DNA of 43,929 nt from Anaerolineae bacterium. GTDB taxonomy: Bacteria > Chloroflexota > Anaerolineae > J036 > Brachytrichaceae. Position 1 is the stretch's first letter, and every line of letters begins with the position of its first letter. The notes under the pieces were generated by a model. That model worked only from the letters and a program-made list of their open reading frames with translations, did not search any database and was not told the origin of the DNA. The stretch is taken from positions 1-43,929 of the forward strand of contig CANJQH010000022.1 of the NCBI GenBank assembly GCA_947476335.1, read 5' to 3'. Positions 26,630-34,466 of the stretch are shown in pieces. A program made the translations under genes and the position numbers.

Positions 26630-28006
26630 ATGTATCTCGGAGTTGATTTTGGCACGACGAACAGCGTGGCCGCGGTCGTGCAGGCGCTCGGTGATGCACC
26701 GCAGATCATTGCACTCGATGAAGGATCACGCACACTGCGCACGATGCTGTACGTCGAACGTGATCAGTCGATGAGCGTCGGCGCTGCAGCGATTCACAAC
26801 TATCGCACGCAGAACGTCGGACGTACGCCACGTTTCGTGCGCAAATATATCGGCACCATCGACAACGAAATGGGCGGTCTGCTGCAAGACGACGACGATA
26901 TGAAAAGTGGCGACGTGCTGATGGATGTGTTCAGCGATGTCGATGCTGATGCGCCCGGGCGGTTGATGCATGCGTTGAAAGGGCCGCTGGCGACGGACTA
27001 CGAAGGCACGATGATCTTCGGCCAGGAGTACAAACTAGAGGCGCTCATCGCTATTTTTCTGCGCGAAGTGCGACGTCGCGTCTACGAGCAGACCGGCTGT
27101 GATGCACGAGGTGTGGTGCTTGGGAGGCCGGTGAATTTTGCCAACGCCGTGGACGAAGCCGGCAACGCGCGTGCGCAGGGGCGCCTTGAAGCAGCAGCGC
27201 AGGCTGCGGGCTTCGAGTCGGTTGTCTTCGAATATGAGCCGGCCGGTGCCAGCTTGTCGTATGCGTCGAATGTCGGTGGGCGAGCAGAGCACGTGCTGAT
27301 TTTTGACTTTGGTGGTGGCACCCTTGACCTGGCTGTTGTGCGGCGTGATACGGATGGTGGTCAGCAAATACTTGCGACGGGCGGCCTCGGTCTGGCAGGC
27401 GACCATTTTGATCGTGCACTGTTTCAACATGCGTTACTGCCGTCGTTTGGCCGCGACGTGAAGTGGGGTCCGCAGCGGCTGCCGCTGCCGCGCTATTTGC
27501 TCGAAGCGCTGGGTGATTGGCAGAACATTCCGGCGTTGAGCAACGCGGCGACGGTTGCGTTTTTGCGCGAAGCGCAGCGCGATTGCACTGCGCCGATACA
27601 GATGCTGGCACTTGAAGATCTCGTGACGAAGGGCCACGGCTATGACTTGTACGAACGCGTCGAGCGCAGCAAAGTCGAACTTTCGACGGCGCGCATTGCT
27701 GAGCTTGCGTATGCGGCCGATGCCATCGACGTGTGGCAAATTGCGACGCGCGCACAGTTCGAAGCGGCTATTGCGCCGGAGCGTCGGGCCGTGGCGGCGC
27801 TGATCGACGACACCCTGGCGCGCGCGCATGTCGTTGCAAGTGACATCGATCATGTCGTGCGCACCGGAGGCTCGTCGTCGATTCCGTGTTTTGTTGAGCT
27901 GCTCGCTGAGCGCTTCGGAATGCAGAGAATTCATAGCGAAGATCTGTTCACCGGCGTTGCTGCAGGACTGGCTGTGCGCGCGGCGCAGCTCGGACTGCGT
28001 GCGTGA
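26630..28006 (+). CDS. Hsp70-like protein (YegD type)
   Basis: An actin-fold ATPase of 458 residues, corresponding to the nucleotide-binding part of Hsp70. The phosphate-1 motif GVDFGTTNSVAAV is at the N-terminus, phosphate-2 is IFDFGGGTLDLAVVRR, and the adenosine motif is VVRTGGSSSIPCF near the C-terminus. The DnaK substrate-binding domain is absent, as in YegD. Its client or partner is unknown; a link to the neighbouring GyrA-C-like protein is suggested only by the four-base gap. ATG 26630 starts exactly at the family match; upstream in-frame codons lie inside the previous gene. Confidence 0.9.
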   Translation: MYLGVDFGTTNSVAAVVQALGDAPQIIALDEGSRTLRTMLYVERDQSMSVGAAAIHNYRTQNVGRTPRFVRKYIGTIDNEMGGLLQDDDDMKSGDVLMDVFSDVDADAPGRLMHALKGPLATDYEGTMIFGQEYKLEALIAIFLREVRRRVYEQTGCDARGVVLGRPVNFANAVDEAGNARAQGRLEAAAQAAGFESVVFEYEPAGASLSYASNVGGRAEHVLIFDFGGGTLDLAVVRRDTDGGQQILATGGLGLAGDHFDRALFQHALLPSFGRDVKWGPQRLPLPRYLLEALGDWQNIPALSNAATVAFLREAQRDCTAPIQMLALEDLVTKGHGYDLYERVERSKVELSTARIAELAYAADAIDVWQIATRAQFEAAIAPERRAVAALIDDTLARAHVVASDIDHVVRTGGSSSIPCFVELLAERFGMQRIHSEDLFTGVAAGLAVRAAQLGLRA

Positions 28007-28034
28007 AAAGCATTGCCGGGCGTGAGGAGAAAAA

Positions 28035-28952
28035 GTGGAACAAATTCTCGATGCAAGGTTGATCGAAGCATCACGCGTCGGCGATCCGATTCCGGCGCTG
28101 CGCGCTGCGATGCGGTCGATCGCCGAAGAGCAGCCCGTCGACGAACGAACGCTGCATGAATGGAGCTGCAAGCTGCGCGTTTCCGGCGTGCATGCGCATC
28201 TTCTCGAATACACGCTGCGTACTGAATGCGGATACGAGCCTGTGCCCGGAGCACAGCGCGTGGTTGACTGGCTGCGCGCCCACGGAGACGAACTGGCGGA
28301 TGTGACGCCGGTCGATGTGCGGCGCGCGAGCCTGTTTCACAGCGACTGGAGCGTCGGCGCACGCGAGCCGATCGCTGCGAAAGAATACGCCGACGCGGCC
28401 GCGTTCACCGCGCGGATCTGGCGTGCGATGCATGCGGCGGGAGCAGAGGCAGCCGTGGGCAGCTACGACCACGAACGCCCGACGTACGGCGGAGCGCTTT
28501 TCGCTACGACGGGAGAGCCGCGCAGCGTGCACATTGGCGTCGACATATTCATGCATGCCGGCACGCCGGTGTTCGCACCGCTCGATGGCGTGGTGCGCAG
28601 CTTCGCGGATAACGCGGCGAAATTCGATTACGGCCCGTGTGTGGTGCTCGAGCACGACGTGGGCGGCGGCGCGCCGAAGTTTTTCACGCTATACGGCCAT
28701 CTTGATCGCGACTCACTGCGAGAAGTGCACGTCGGCAAGCGCATCGCGTGCGGTGAGCGCATCGGCCGCATGGGGCCTTTCCCGGAGAACGGCGACTGGC
28801 CGCCGCACGTGCATGTGCAGCTGATTATGGACATGCTCGATTTCCGCGGTGACTTCAACGGGTCGTGCCGCCGGAGCCAGCGCGACGTCTGGCTGTCGCT
28901 GTGCCCTGACGCGAATTTGGTGACGCGGGTGCCGGCGGCGGTGTGGGGATGA
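28035..28952 (+). CDS. M23-type (LytM-fold) metallopeptidase domain protein without signal peptide
   Basis: A protein of 305 residues. The first 150 residues are helical and unrecognised. The C-terminal half is a lysostaphin/LytM fold with its zinc ligands: HIGVDIFMHAGTPVFAP (HxxxD) and PPHVHVQ (HxH). Most M23 enzymes cut peptidoglycan outside the cell, but no signal peptide or membrane segment is seen, so it should be cytoplasmic. In some bacteria an M23 domain of this sort is fused to a class III aminotransferase, and such an aminotransferase lies 1.2 kb downstream. A GAGGAG precedes the GTG start at good spacing. It ends the operon begun by the asparaginase gene. Confidence 0.82.
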   Translation: MEQILDARLIEASRVGDPIPALRAAMRSIAEEQPVDERTLHEWSCKLRVSGVHAHLLEYTLRTECGYEPVPGAQRVVDWLRAHGDELADVTPVDVRRASLFHSDWSVGAREPIAAKEYADAAAFTARIWRAMHAAGAEAAVGSYDHERPTYGGALFATTGEPRSVHIGVDIFMHAGTPVFAPLDGVVRSFADNAAKFDYGPCVVLEHDVGGGAPKFFTLYGHLDRDSLREVHVGKRIACGERIGRMGPFPENGDWPPHVHVQLIMDMLDFRGDFNGSCRRSQRDVWLSLCPDANLVTRVPAAVWG

Positions 28953-29280
28953 CGGACGACGGACGGCGGACGACTGCTGACGGCGGACGGGGGCATCCGC
29001 TATTGGGGGCAAACTTTTGCGCGCATCGCGGTGCCGCCGTCACCCGGGGCTTGCACACCTTCGGTGCTGCGCCCCGGGCTGAAAAGAACGACCGCCCTTT
29101 CAGGGCTCGAGGCCGATCCACCACGGCGGACCGCGCCGTTGGCGCTCATGTTCCGTCGAAAAAGCGCCGGAGGCGCGACGCAGCCCCGGCCCTGACCAGC
29201 GGTCTGGGCGGATGGCCCGCACCATTTCGTGAAATTCGCCCCAAACACCGGATGCACCCCGGGCGATGGGCGACTGACGT
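28953..29280. repeat. Non-coding repeat-like region with GC palindromes
   Basis: The gap begins with degenerate GACGGACGGCG repeats. It then holds CCCGGGGC at 29044-29051 paired with GCCCCGGG near 29071, followed by GGGCTGAAA with the facing TTTCAGGGCTC. The remainder reads like the repeat-linked sequence that gives spurious small proteins in many genomes. I see no real gene here; an open frame on each strand lacks family features. Confidence 0.5.
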
Positions 29281-29292
29281 ATAGTCGCGACC

Positions 29293-30084
29293 GTGAAACG
29301 ATTGACACCATTTTTGTTGGCGCTGCTGGTGACCATGACGGCGATCGGGCATGTTCGTGCGCGGCCACTCGTTGAGCTGGTGAACCCGAGCTTCGAAGGA
29401 GATTTGGTGACGGTGGCGCAGGATTGTCCAGCGCAAAAAGCATCAGGCGCTGGTCCACTTGGGTGGACGCCGTACTACCGATGTCGCGTCGATGGTGATG
29501 AGCAGGGGTTGAACAACGCGCCTGAGTTCAAGCAAAGTCTGAACATGTTCAATCCAGAGCGTGTGCGTAGTGGTGATGCGGCGCTGATGTATTTCAGCTT
29601 TTGGGCGCGCAACGAATCGGCCGGCGTCTTTCAGACGGTGCCTGTAACGAACGGCAACTGGCTGCGCTTCGGCGTGTGGGCACAGATGTGGACGACGGAC
29701 TGCGATCCGAGTCAGTTCGATCCGCCGCAGGTGACGTCTTTTTATGAAGCAGGAAATCTGAAGGCGCGTGTGTGTATCGATACCGATGGTGCGCCGCTGG
29801 ATTGGGATGCGGGCACTGTATGCAGCCCGTGGCTGCGTGAGGGTGGCTGGGATCGATATGCGCCGTTGAGTGTAATGGCTCAGGCGCAGAGTGATGAAGT
29901 GCTGGTGCTGGTGAATACTTGGGCGCAGTGGAATGTGAAGCACAACGACACGTACATCGATGATGCGACGCTCGAACTTGTCGATGCGCCGGTCATTTCC
30001 GGGACGCATCGCGTGTTCGCGCCGTTCGCTGTGCGCGACGCTTTCGTCCATATCAGCGAGTGGCCGCGCTGTCCGGTACACTGA
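29293..30084 (+). CDS. Secreted protein of unknown function, beta-sandwich-like
   Basis: An exported protein of 263 residues. The signal peptide is short (FLLALLVTMTAIGHVRARP). The mature part begins LVELVNPSFEGD and has the aromatic, strand-rich pattern of carbohydrate-binding-like sandwiches that open with NPSFE. It has several cysteines (around residues 44, 60, 134 and 150) that may form disulfides. The end FAPFAVR resembles the short aromatic-proline motif near the C-terminus of many Chloroflexota exoproteins. GTG 29293 is the start. No catalytic residue pattern is recognised. Confidence 0.7.
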   Translation: MKRLTPFLLALLVTMTAIGHVRARPLVELVNPSFEGDLVTVAQDCPAQKASGAGPLGWTPYYRCRVDGDEQGLNNAPEFKQSLNMFNPERVRSGDAALMYFSFWARNESAGVFQTVPVTNGNWLRFGVWAQMWTTDCDPSQFDPPQVTSFYEAGNLKARVCIDTDGAPLDWDAGTVCSPWLREGGWDRYAPLSVMAQAQSDEVLVLVNTWAQWNVKHNDTYIDDATLELVDAPVISGTHRVFAPFAVRDAFVHISEWPRCPVH

Positions 30085-30109
30085 CACACTCTGACAGAAA
30101 CGGGATCTG

Positions 30110-30136
30110 AAACCTGGCTTCTTAGAAGCCGGGTTT
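30110..30136 (+). terminator. Strong hairpin before the aminotransferase
   Basis: AAACCTGGCTTC pairs with GAAGCCGGGTTT, one G-T pair included, around a three-base loop; ATTTG follows. It should end the secreted-protein transcript. It lies only 15 bases upstream of the next start codon, so it could also affect translation or act as an attenuator. Confidence 0.75.
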
Positions 30137-30151
30137 ATTTGCAACATAACT

Positions 30152-31474
30152 ATGACCAACGACACCCCCCCGTCGCTGAGCGCCGCCGCACAGCTGCTCG
30201 CCCGCGACAAAGCCGCCGTGAGCACGGCGGTTGGTCGCTATAACGAAATCGTGTTCGCGCGCGGCGAAGGCTCGTACGTGTACGACGTGGATGGCAAGCG
30301 CTACGTCGACCTGGCGGCCGGCATTGCGACGAACGCCGTCGGCCACTGCCACCCGCGCGTGGTCGAGGCGATCGTCGATCAGGCGAAGACGCTGCTGCAC
30401 GCCGGCACGCCGGTTGGCTACACCGGACCCTACGTCGAGATGCTGGAAGCGCTCAAGTCGACGCTGCCGGCGCCGCTGAGCAACGGCAAGGGCATGCTGC
30501 TGAACAGCGGCGGCGAGGCGGTCGAGGCGGCGCTGAAGATGGCGCGCACGATGACGAAGCGGCCGATGGTGCTGGCGTTCACCGGCAGCTTCCACGGCCG
30601 GCCGCAGGGTGCGCTGGCCGCCACCGGCAGCAGCAGCAATTACCGCAAGGGCATGAGTGCGCTGTTGACCGGCGTGACGCACGTGCCCTATCCGGATTGC
30701 GGCTCGTGCGCGTTCGGGCATGGGCCGCGCGCGCCGGAGAACTGCTGCGGCGTCTGGAAGAACATGATCCAGATGACGCTCGACAAGCTGGTGCATCCGG
30801 ACGACCTGGCGGCGATCATCGTCGAGCCGATTGCCGGCGAGGGCGGCTACATCGTCCCGCCGCCCGATTTCCTGAAGACGCTGCGCGAGTTCTGCGACAA
30901 GACCGGGGCGCTGCTGATTTCCGACGAAGTGCAGACCGGCCTCGGCCGCACCGGCAACTGGTGGGGCTTCGAAGGCAGCGGCGCGGTGCCGGACATCATC
31001 GCGTTCGGCAAGGCCGTCGGCGGCGGGCTGCCGCTGGGCGGCATCATGGCGACGAAGCCGCTGGGCGAGCGCTGGCCGTCCGGTTCGCACGGATCGACGT
31101 TCGGCGGGAACCCGGTCTCGTGCCGCGCCGGCGTCGAGACGATCCGCGTGATGCGCGACGAAAACCTGCTGGCGAACGCGACGGCGATGGGCGCGCATCT
31201 CGTGGCGCGTCTGGAAGCGGAGCGCGCGACGCAGCCGATGATCGGCGCGGTGCGCGGCAAGGGGCTGATGGTGGCGGCCGACCTGGTGACGCCCGAAGGC
31301 AAGCCGCTCGACCCGAAGGCGTTCAAGAAAGTGCTGGCCGACATCGCAGCGAACGGCGTGATCCTGACCAAGTGCGGCGCCGCGTCGCTGCGCTTCGCGC
31401 CGGCGCTGAACATCACGCGCGAGCTGATTGACGACGCGCTGGGGCAGGTGTTCGACGTGCTGGCGGAGCAGTAG
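30152..31474 (+). CDS. Class III PLP-dependent aminotransferase (4-aminobutyrate/ornithine type)
   Basis: A fold-type I aminotransferase of 440 residues that moves an omega-amino group to an oxo acid. The pattern is standard for class III: YVDLAAGIATNAVGHCHP, the phosphate-binding NSGGEAVEAALKMAR, the cofactor Asp in LLISDEVQTGLGRTG, and the Lys in AFGKAVGGGLPLGG, followed by GSHGSTFGGNPVSC. The segment YPDCGSCAFGHGPRAPENCC carries an unusual cysteine group that may bind metal. Codons are much more GC-rich than in the genes before it, and this gene marks the start of the GC-rich region. Exact substrate is not clear. Confidence 0.9.
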   Translation: MTNDTPPSLSAAAQLLARDKAAVSTAVGRYNEIVFARGEGSYVYDVDGKRYVDLAAGIATNAVGHCHPRVVEAIVDQAKTLLHAGTPVGYTGPYVEMLEALKSTLPAPLSNGKGMLLNSGGEAVEAALKMARTMTKRPMVLAFTGSFHGRPQGALAATGSSSNYRKGMSALLTGVTHVPYPDCGSCAFGHGPRAPENCCGVWKNMIQMTLDKLVHPDDLAAIIVEPIAGEGGYIVPPPDFLKTLREFCDKTGALLISDEVQTGLGRTGNWWGFEGSGAVPDIIAFGKAVGGGLPLGGIMATKPLGERWPSGSHGSTFGGNPVSCRAGVETIRVMRDENLLANATAMGAHLVARLEAERATQPMIGAVRGKGLMVAADLVTPEGKPLDPKAFKKVLADIAANGVILTKCGAASLRFAPALNITRELIDDALGQVFDVLAEQ

Positions 31475-31598
31475 GGGAAGTAGATAGTGGTTAGTGGTTA
31501 GTAATAGTGGATATTGGGCTGCCGTCACGGGAAATTGGGAGTGATCGTGGCGGCGGCCGCAGAGCGCGACGTCGCGACGAATGAGTAGGGGGAGAAGA

Positions 31599-31913
31599 AT
31601 GGACCAGGCTACGCACAACAAGATCGTCTCTTTCATCTGGGGCATCGCTGACGACGTCCTGCGCGACTTGTTCAAGCGCGGCAAATACCCGGATGTCATC
31701 CTGCCGATGTGCGTCATTCGACGCATGGACGCGGTGCTCGAACCCAGCAAACGAAGCGTCCTCGAAATGAAGACGATGCTCGACGACGCCGGCATCACCG
31801 ACCAGCGCGCCGCGCTGGAGAAGTTCCTGACCGATTTCTGCGCCGACATCCTCGCCGTCGAGCGCGAGGCCGAGGGGCTGCTGGATGGATTGCTGAAGGG
31901 GAGTGCGCGATGA
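31599..31913 (+). pseudogene. hsdM: hsdM remnant: type I methyltransferase with large in-frame internal deletion
   Basis: A 104-residue frame with the first 75 residues of a type I HsdM (HsdM_N helical domain: IVSFIWGIADDVLRDLFKRG, then ILPMCVIRRMDAVLEP and MLDDAGITDQRAAL). It then passes straight to what matches the extreme C-terminus of the same proteins (FLTDFCADILAVEREAEGLL). About 500-600 residues with the SAM-binding and NPPY catalytic motifs are missing, so it cannot methylate DNA. The start keeps a good AGGGGGA ribosome-binding site. The stop overlaps the next gene's ATG (ATGA), so the frame may survive as a translational leader for it. No hsdS or hsdR is seen in the window. Confidence 0.75.
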
Positions 31914-34012
31914 AGGCCACGGAAGCAAGGCTGCTGAGCTTCCTGCAGAAGTCGCCGCAATTCATCATCCCGATCTATCAGCGCACGTATTCGTGGACGG
32001 ACAAACAGTGCCAGCAATTGTGGGACGACGTCATGCGCGCCGGTTCGAGCGATGACATCACCGTGCACTTCATCGGCTCGATCGTGTACGTCGAACAGGG
32101 GCTGTCGCAGGTCTCGCATCAGGCTCCGTTGCTGGTCATCGACGGACAGCAGCGCCTGACCACGGTCACGCTGCTCATCGAAGCGCTGGCGCGCGCGCTG
32201 GGCGACGATGAGCCGGTGGACGGATTTTCGGCCGCCAAGCTGCGCCACTACTACCTGAGCAACCCGCTCGAACGCGGCGATCGTTACTTTAAGCTGGTGC
32301 TCTCGCAGACCGATGCCACATCTTTGAAGGCAATCATCAGCAATAGGGAGCAGCCCAGGGAGCCATCGCTGCGGGTGACGCAAAACTTCGAGCTGTTCAC
32401 CGACTTGATTGCGCAGCACAAGGCCGACCTCACACTGGTCTGTCGCGGCCTGGCGAAGCTGGTGATCGTCGACATCGCGCTGAGCCGCGACCAGGACAAC
32501 CCGCAACTGATCTTCGAGAGCATGAACTCGACCGGCAAAGCGCTCAGCCAGGCCGACCTGATTCGCAACTACATCCTGATGGGCCTCGAGCCCGAGCTGC
32601 AGACGCGGTTGTATGAAGACTACTGGCGGAAGATGGAGCTCGACTTCGGTCAGGAAGCGTACGGCACCGAGTTCGACAGCTTCATGCGACATTACCTGAC
32701 CGTCCGAACCGGTGAGATTCCGCGCGAACGCGACGTGTACGAAGCGTTCAAGGACTACTCGCGCACCACGTCAGTCCAGAACGCCGGCATCGAGGCGCTG
32801 GTGAAGGACGTTCGCACCTTCGCCCGCTACTTCTGCGCCATCGCGCTGGGCGACGAACAGGATGCCGGCCTCGCAATCGCTTTCCGCGATCTGAGTGAGT
32901 TAAAAGTAGACCCGGCATATCCGTTTTTGCTCGAGCTCTATCAAGACTACGCCCAAGGCACACTCGGCATCGCCGACTTCATGGCTGCGGTGCGGCTGGT
33001 GGAGGCGTACGTATTTCGTCGCAGGGTCTGCGGGCTGCCCTCCAATTCGTTGAACAAGACCTTCGCCGCCATCGGAAAGACACTTAGCAAGGATCGCTAC
33101 CTGCAGAGCATCGAGGCGCACTTTATGGCGCTGCCTTCGTATCGTCACTTCCCTGCCGACGAAGAATTCAGGCGTGGACTGCAGACGCGCGACCTGTACA
33201 ACTTCCAGGGCTGCAACTACTGGCTGGGACGGCTCGAGAACTACGACCGCAGGGAACGCGTTGCGGTCGACGAGTTCACCGTCGAGCACATCCTGCCGCA
33301 GAACGCCAACCTTCCGGCAGCGTGGCGGCAGGCGCTCGGCTCCGATTGGAAACGCGTGCAGGAACAATGGCTGCACACGCTCGGCAACCTGACCCTGACG
33401 GCATACAACTCCAAATACAGTGATCGTTCGTTTGCAGAGAAGCGCGACATGCCGAACGGCTTCCGGGAAAGCCCGTTGAAGCTCAACGCCGGGCTCGGCC
33501 AGCTCGATGTTTGGAACGAAGCCACCATCCAGGAGCGGGCGGGTTGGCTGGCCGACCGTGCGCTTGCGGCGTGGGCCGCGCCGAAGCTCGACGCCGCCAC
33601 ACTGGCGGAGTTCCGGCCGGCACAGGCGGCGACGCGCAGCGGCTACACGATCGAAGACCATCCGCATCTGCGCGCCCCCGGATTGCGCGAGGTTTTCGAG
33701 GCCTTTCGTCGGCAGGTGCTGGCGCTGGACCCGTGCGTCACCGAGGAGTTCATGAAGCTGTATGTGGCGTACAAGGCCGAGACCAACTTCGTGGACGTGG
33801 TGCCGCAGGTGAAGCGGCTGCGTCTGTCGCTCAATTTGCCTTTCACGGAAATCAACGACCCGAGGGGAATGTGCAAGGATGTGTCCGGCATCGGCCACTT
33901 GGGAAATGGCGACGTGGAGGTCGGCCTGAAGTCGCTGGATGAACTGCCGTATGTGATGGGGCTGGTCCGCCAGTCGTATGAGCGCCAGATGGGCGAAGGA
34001 GCCTTGGGCTGA
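31910..34012 (+). CDS. GmrSD-type DUF262-DUF1524 protein with DUF5655 tail
   Basis: A 700-residue protein of the type IV restriction GmrSD family with both halves in one chain. The DUF262 part has the signature IIPIYQRTYSW near residue 20 and the nucleotide motif VIDGQQRLTTV near 80, then FESMNSTGKALSQADLIRN. The DUF1524 part has the HNH-like nuclease motif VEHILPQN near 463 and LGNLTLTAYNSKYS. The last 130 residues match DUF5655 (KLYVAYKAETNFVDVVPQVK, then GHLGNGDVEVGLKSLDEL). GmrSD enzymes cut DNA with modified cytosines; SspE, of the same architecture, acts on phosphorothioated DNA sites. It is coupled to the hsdM remnant. All key motifs look intact. Confidence 0.88.
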   Translation: MKATEARLLSFLQKSPQFIIPIYQRTYSWTDKQCQQLWDDVMRAGSSDDITVHFIGSIVYVEQGLSQVSHQAPLLVIDGQQRLTTVTLLIEALARALGDDEPVDGFSAAKLRHYYLSNPLERGDRYFKLVLSQTDATSLKAIISNREQPREPSLRVTQNFELFTDLIAQHKADLTLVCRGLAKLVIVDIALSRDQDNPQLIFESMNSTGKALSQADLIRNYILMGLEPELQTRLYEDYWRKMELDFGQEAYGTEFDSFMRHYLTVRTGEIPRERDVYEAFKDYSRTTSVQNAGIEALVKDVRTFARYFCAIALGDEQDAGLAIAFRDLSELKVDPAYPFLLELYQDYAQGTLGIADFMAAVRLVEAYVFRRRVCGLPSNSLNKTFAAIGKTLSKDRYLQSIEAHFMALPSYRHFPADEEFRRGLQTRDLYNFQGCNYWLGRLENYDRRERVAVDEFTVEHILPQNANLPAAWRQALGSDWKRVQEQWLHTLGNLTLTAYNSKYSDRSFAEKRDMPNGFRESPLKLNAGLGQLDVWNEATIQERAGWLADRALAAWAAPKLDAATLAEFRPAQAATRSGYTIEDHPHLRAPGLREVFEAFRRQVLALDPCVTEEFMKLYVAYKAETNFVDVVPQVKRLRLSLNLPFTEINDPRGMCKDVSGIGHLGNGDVEVGLKSLDELPYVMGLVRQSYERQMGEGALG

Positions 34013-34014
34013 TC

Positions 34015-34230
34015 GGAGAGCCGAATGTTTTTCAGAAAGACATCCAACGTGTGCTGGAGACGCGTTGCTCAAAGATGATTCCACAGTGGCGCGTTTCTGG
34101 ATACCGCAGCGATCTCGTAGGGCAACATCCGCAACAGGAAGATGCATTCGTGCTGGCGATCGAATGTGATGGGGCAACATGTCATTCGTCTGAGGAAAAA
34201 GAAGTACGTACCAGCATCGATGGGATGTAA
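34015..34230 (+). pseudogene. Relic of a Vsr-like nuclease domain (SF1 helicase C-terminus, REase_MTES_1575 type)
   Basis: An uninterrupted frame of 71 codons without a start reads FQKDIQRVLETRC, then PQWRVSGYRSDLVGQHP and FVLAIECDGATCHSS. This is the core of the Vsr/DUF559-like nuclease that ends many large DUF4011-type SF1 helicases. It stops at TAA 34228, before the usual remaining helices. The helicase body is absent; the upstream gene ends just before in another frame. It is therefore a decayed fragment of a former defence gene. Confidence 0.65.
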
Positions 34231-34466
34231 GGAGACGATCAATTTGAAAGGCATACTGCTCCACCCCCAAAAGCAATTCCAATGAGAACTACAGTCGGCC
34301 GCACAACACTGGCGAGTACGTCTGTCTTGAATACAAGTGGCCATGGCCATTGTTCGGCAGCGCGGTCGTCCTCATCGGGGTTGACTGGTCGTCGAGCATG
34401 TTAAGGCGTCGAGCGTTTCGGTAACCAGCAGAATGCAGTTTTGGCCACGATGAACTCTGCGTCGCA
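34231..34466. other. Decayed spacer between convergent defence genes
   Basis: No complete gene is visible. One short plus-strand frame (34240-34415) carries YVCLEYKWPWPLFGSAVVLI, which I cannot assign; it may be more of the decayed gene in another frame. No repeat or terminator is clear. Confidence 0.4.

Noticed and set aside
28943-29284. Arg-rich protein of 113 residues downstream of the M23 gene
   Set aside because: It reads through repeat-like palindromes and has no domain or ribosome-binding site; open frames exist on both strands.
31475-31598. Attachment site or integrase scar before the hsdM remnant
   Set aside because: Only short TAGTGGTTAG repeats are seen; there is no tRNA gene, integrase or matching distal repeat in the window.
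31709-31909. Upstream extension of the GmrSD-type gene
   Set aside because: It is an out-of-frame reading of the hsdM remnant. The DUF262 match starts at the ATG overlapping the remnant's stop.
30122-32692. Open frame of 856 codons on the minus strand
   Set aside because: It is antisense to the aminotransferase, hsdM remnant and GmrSD genes, all with clear motifs, and shows only low-complexity Arg/His/Gln-rich sequence.
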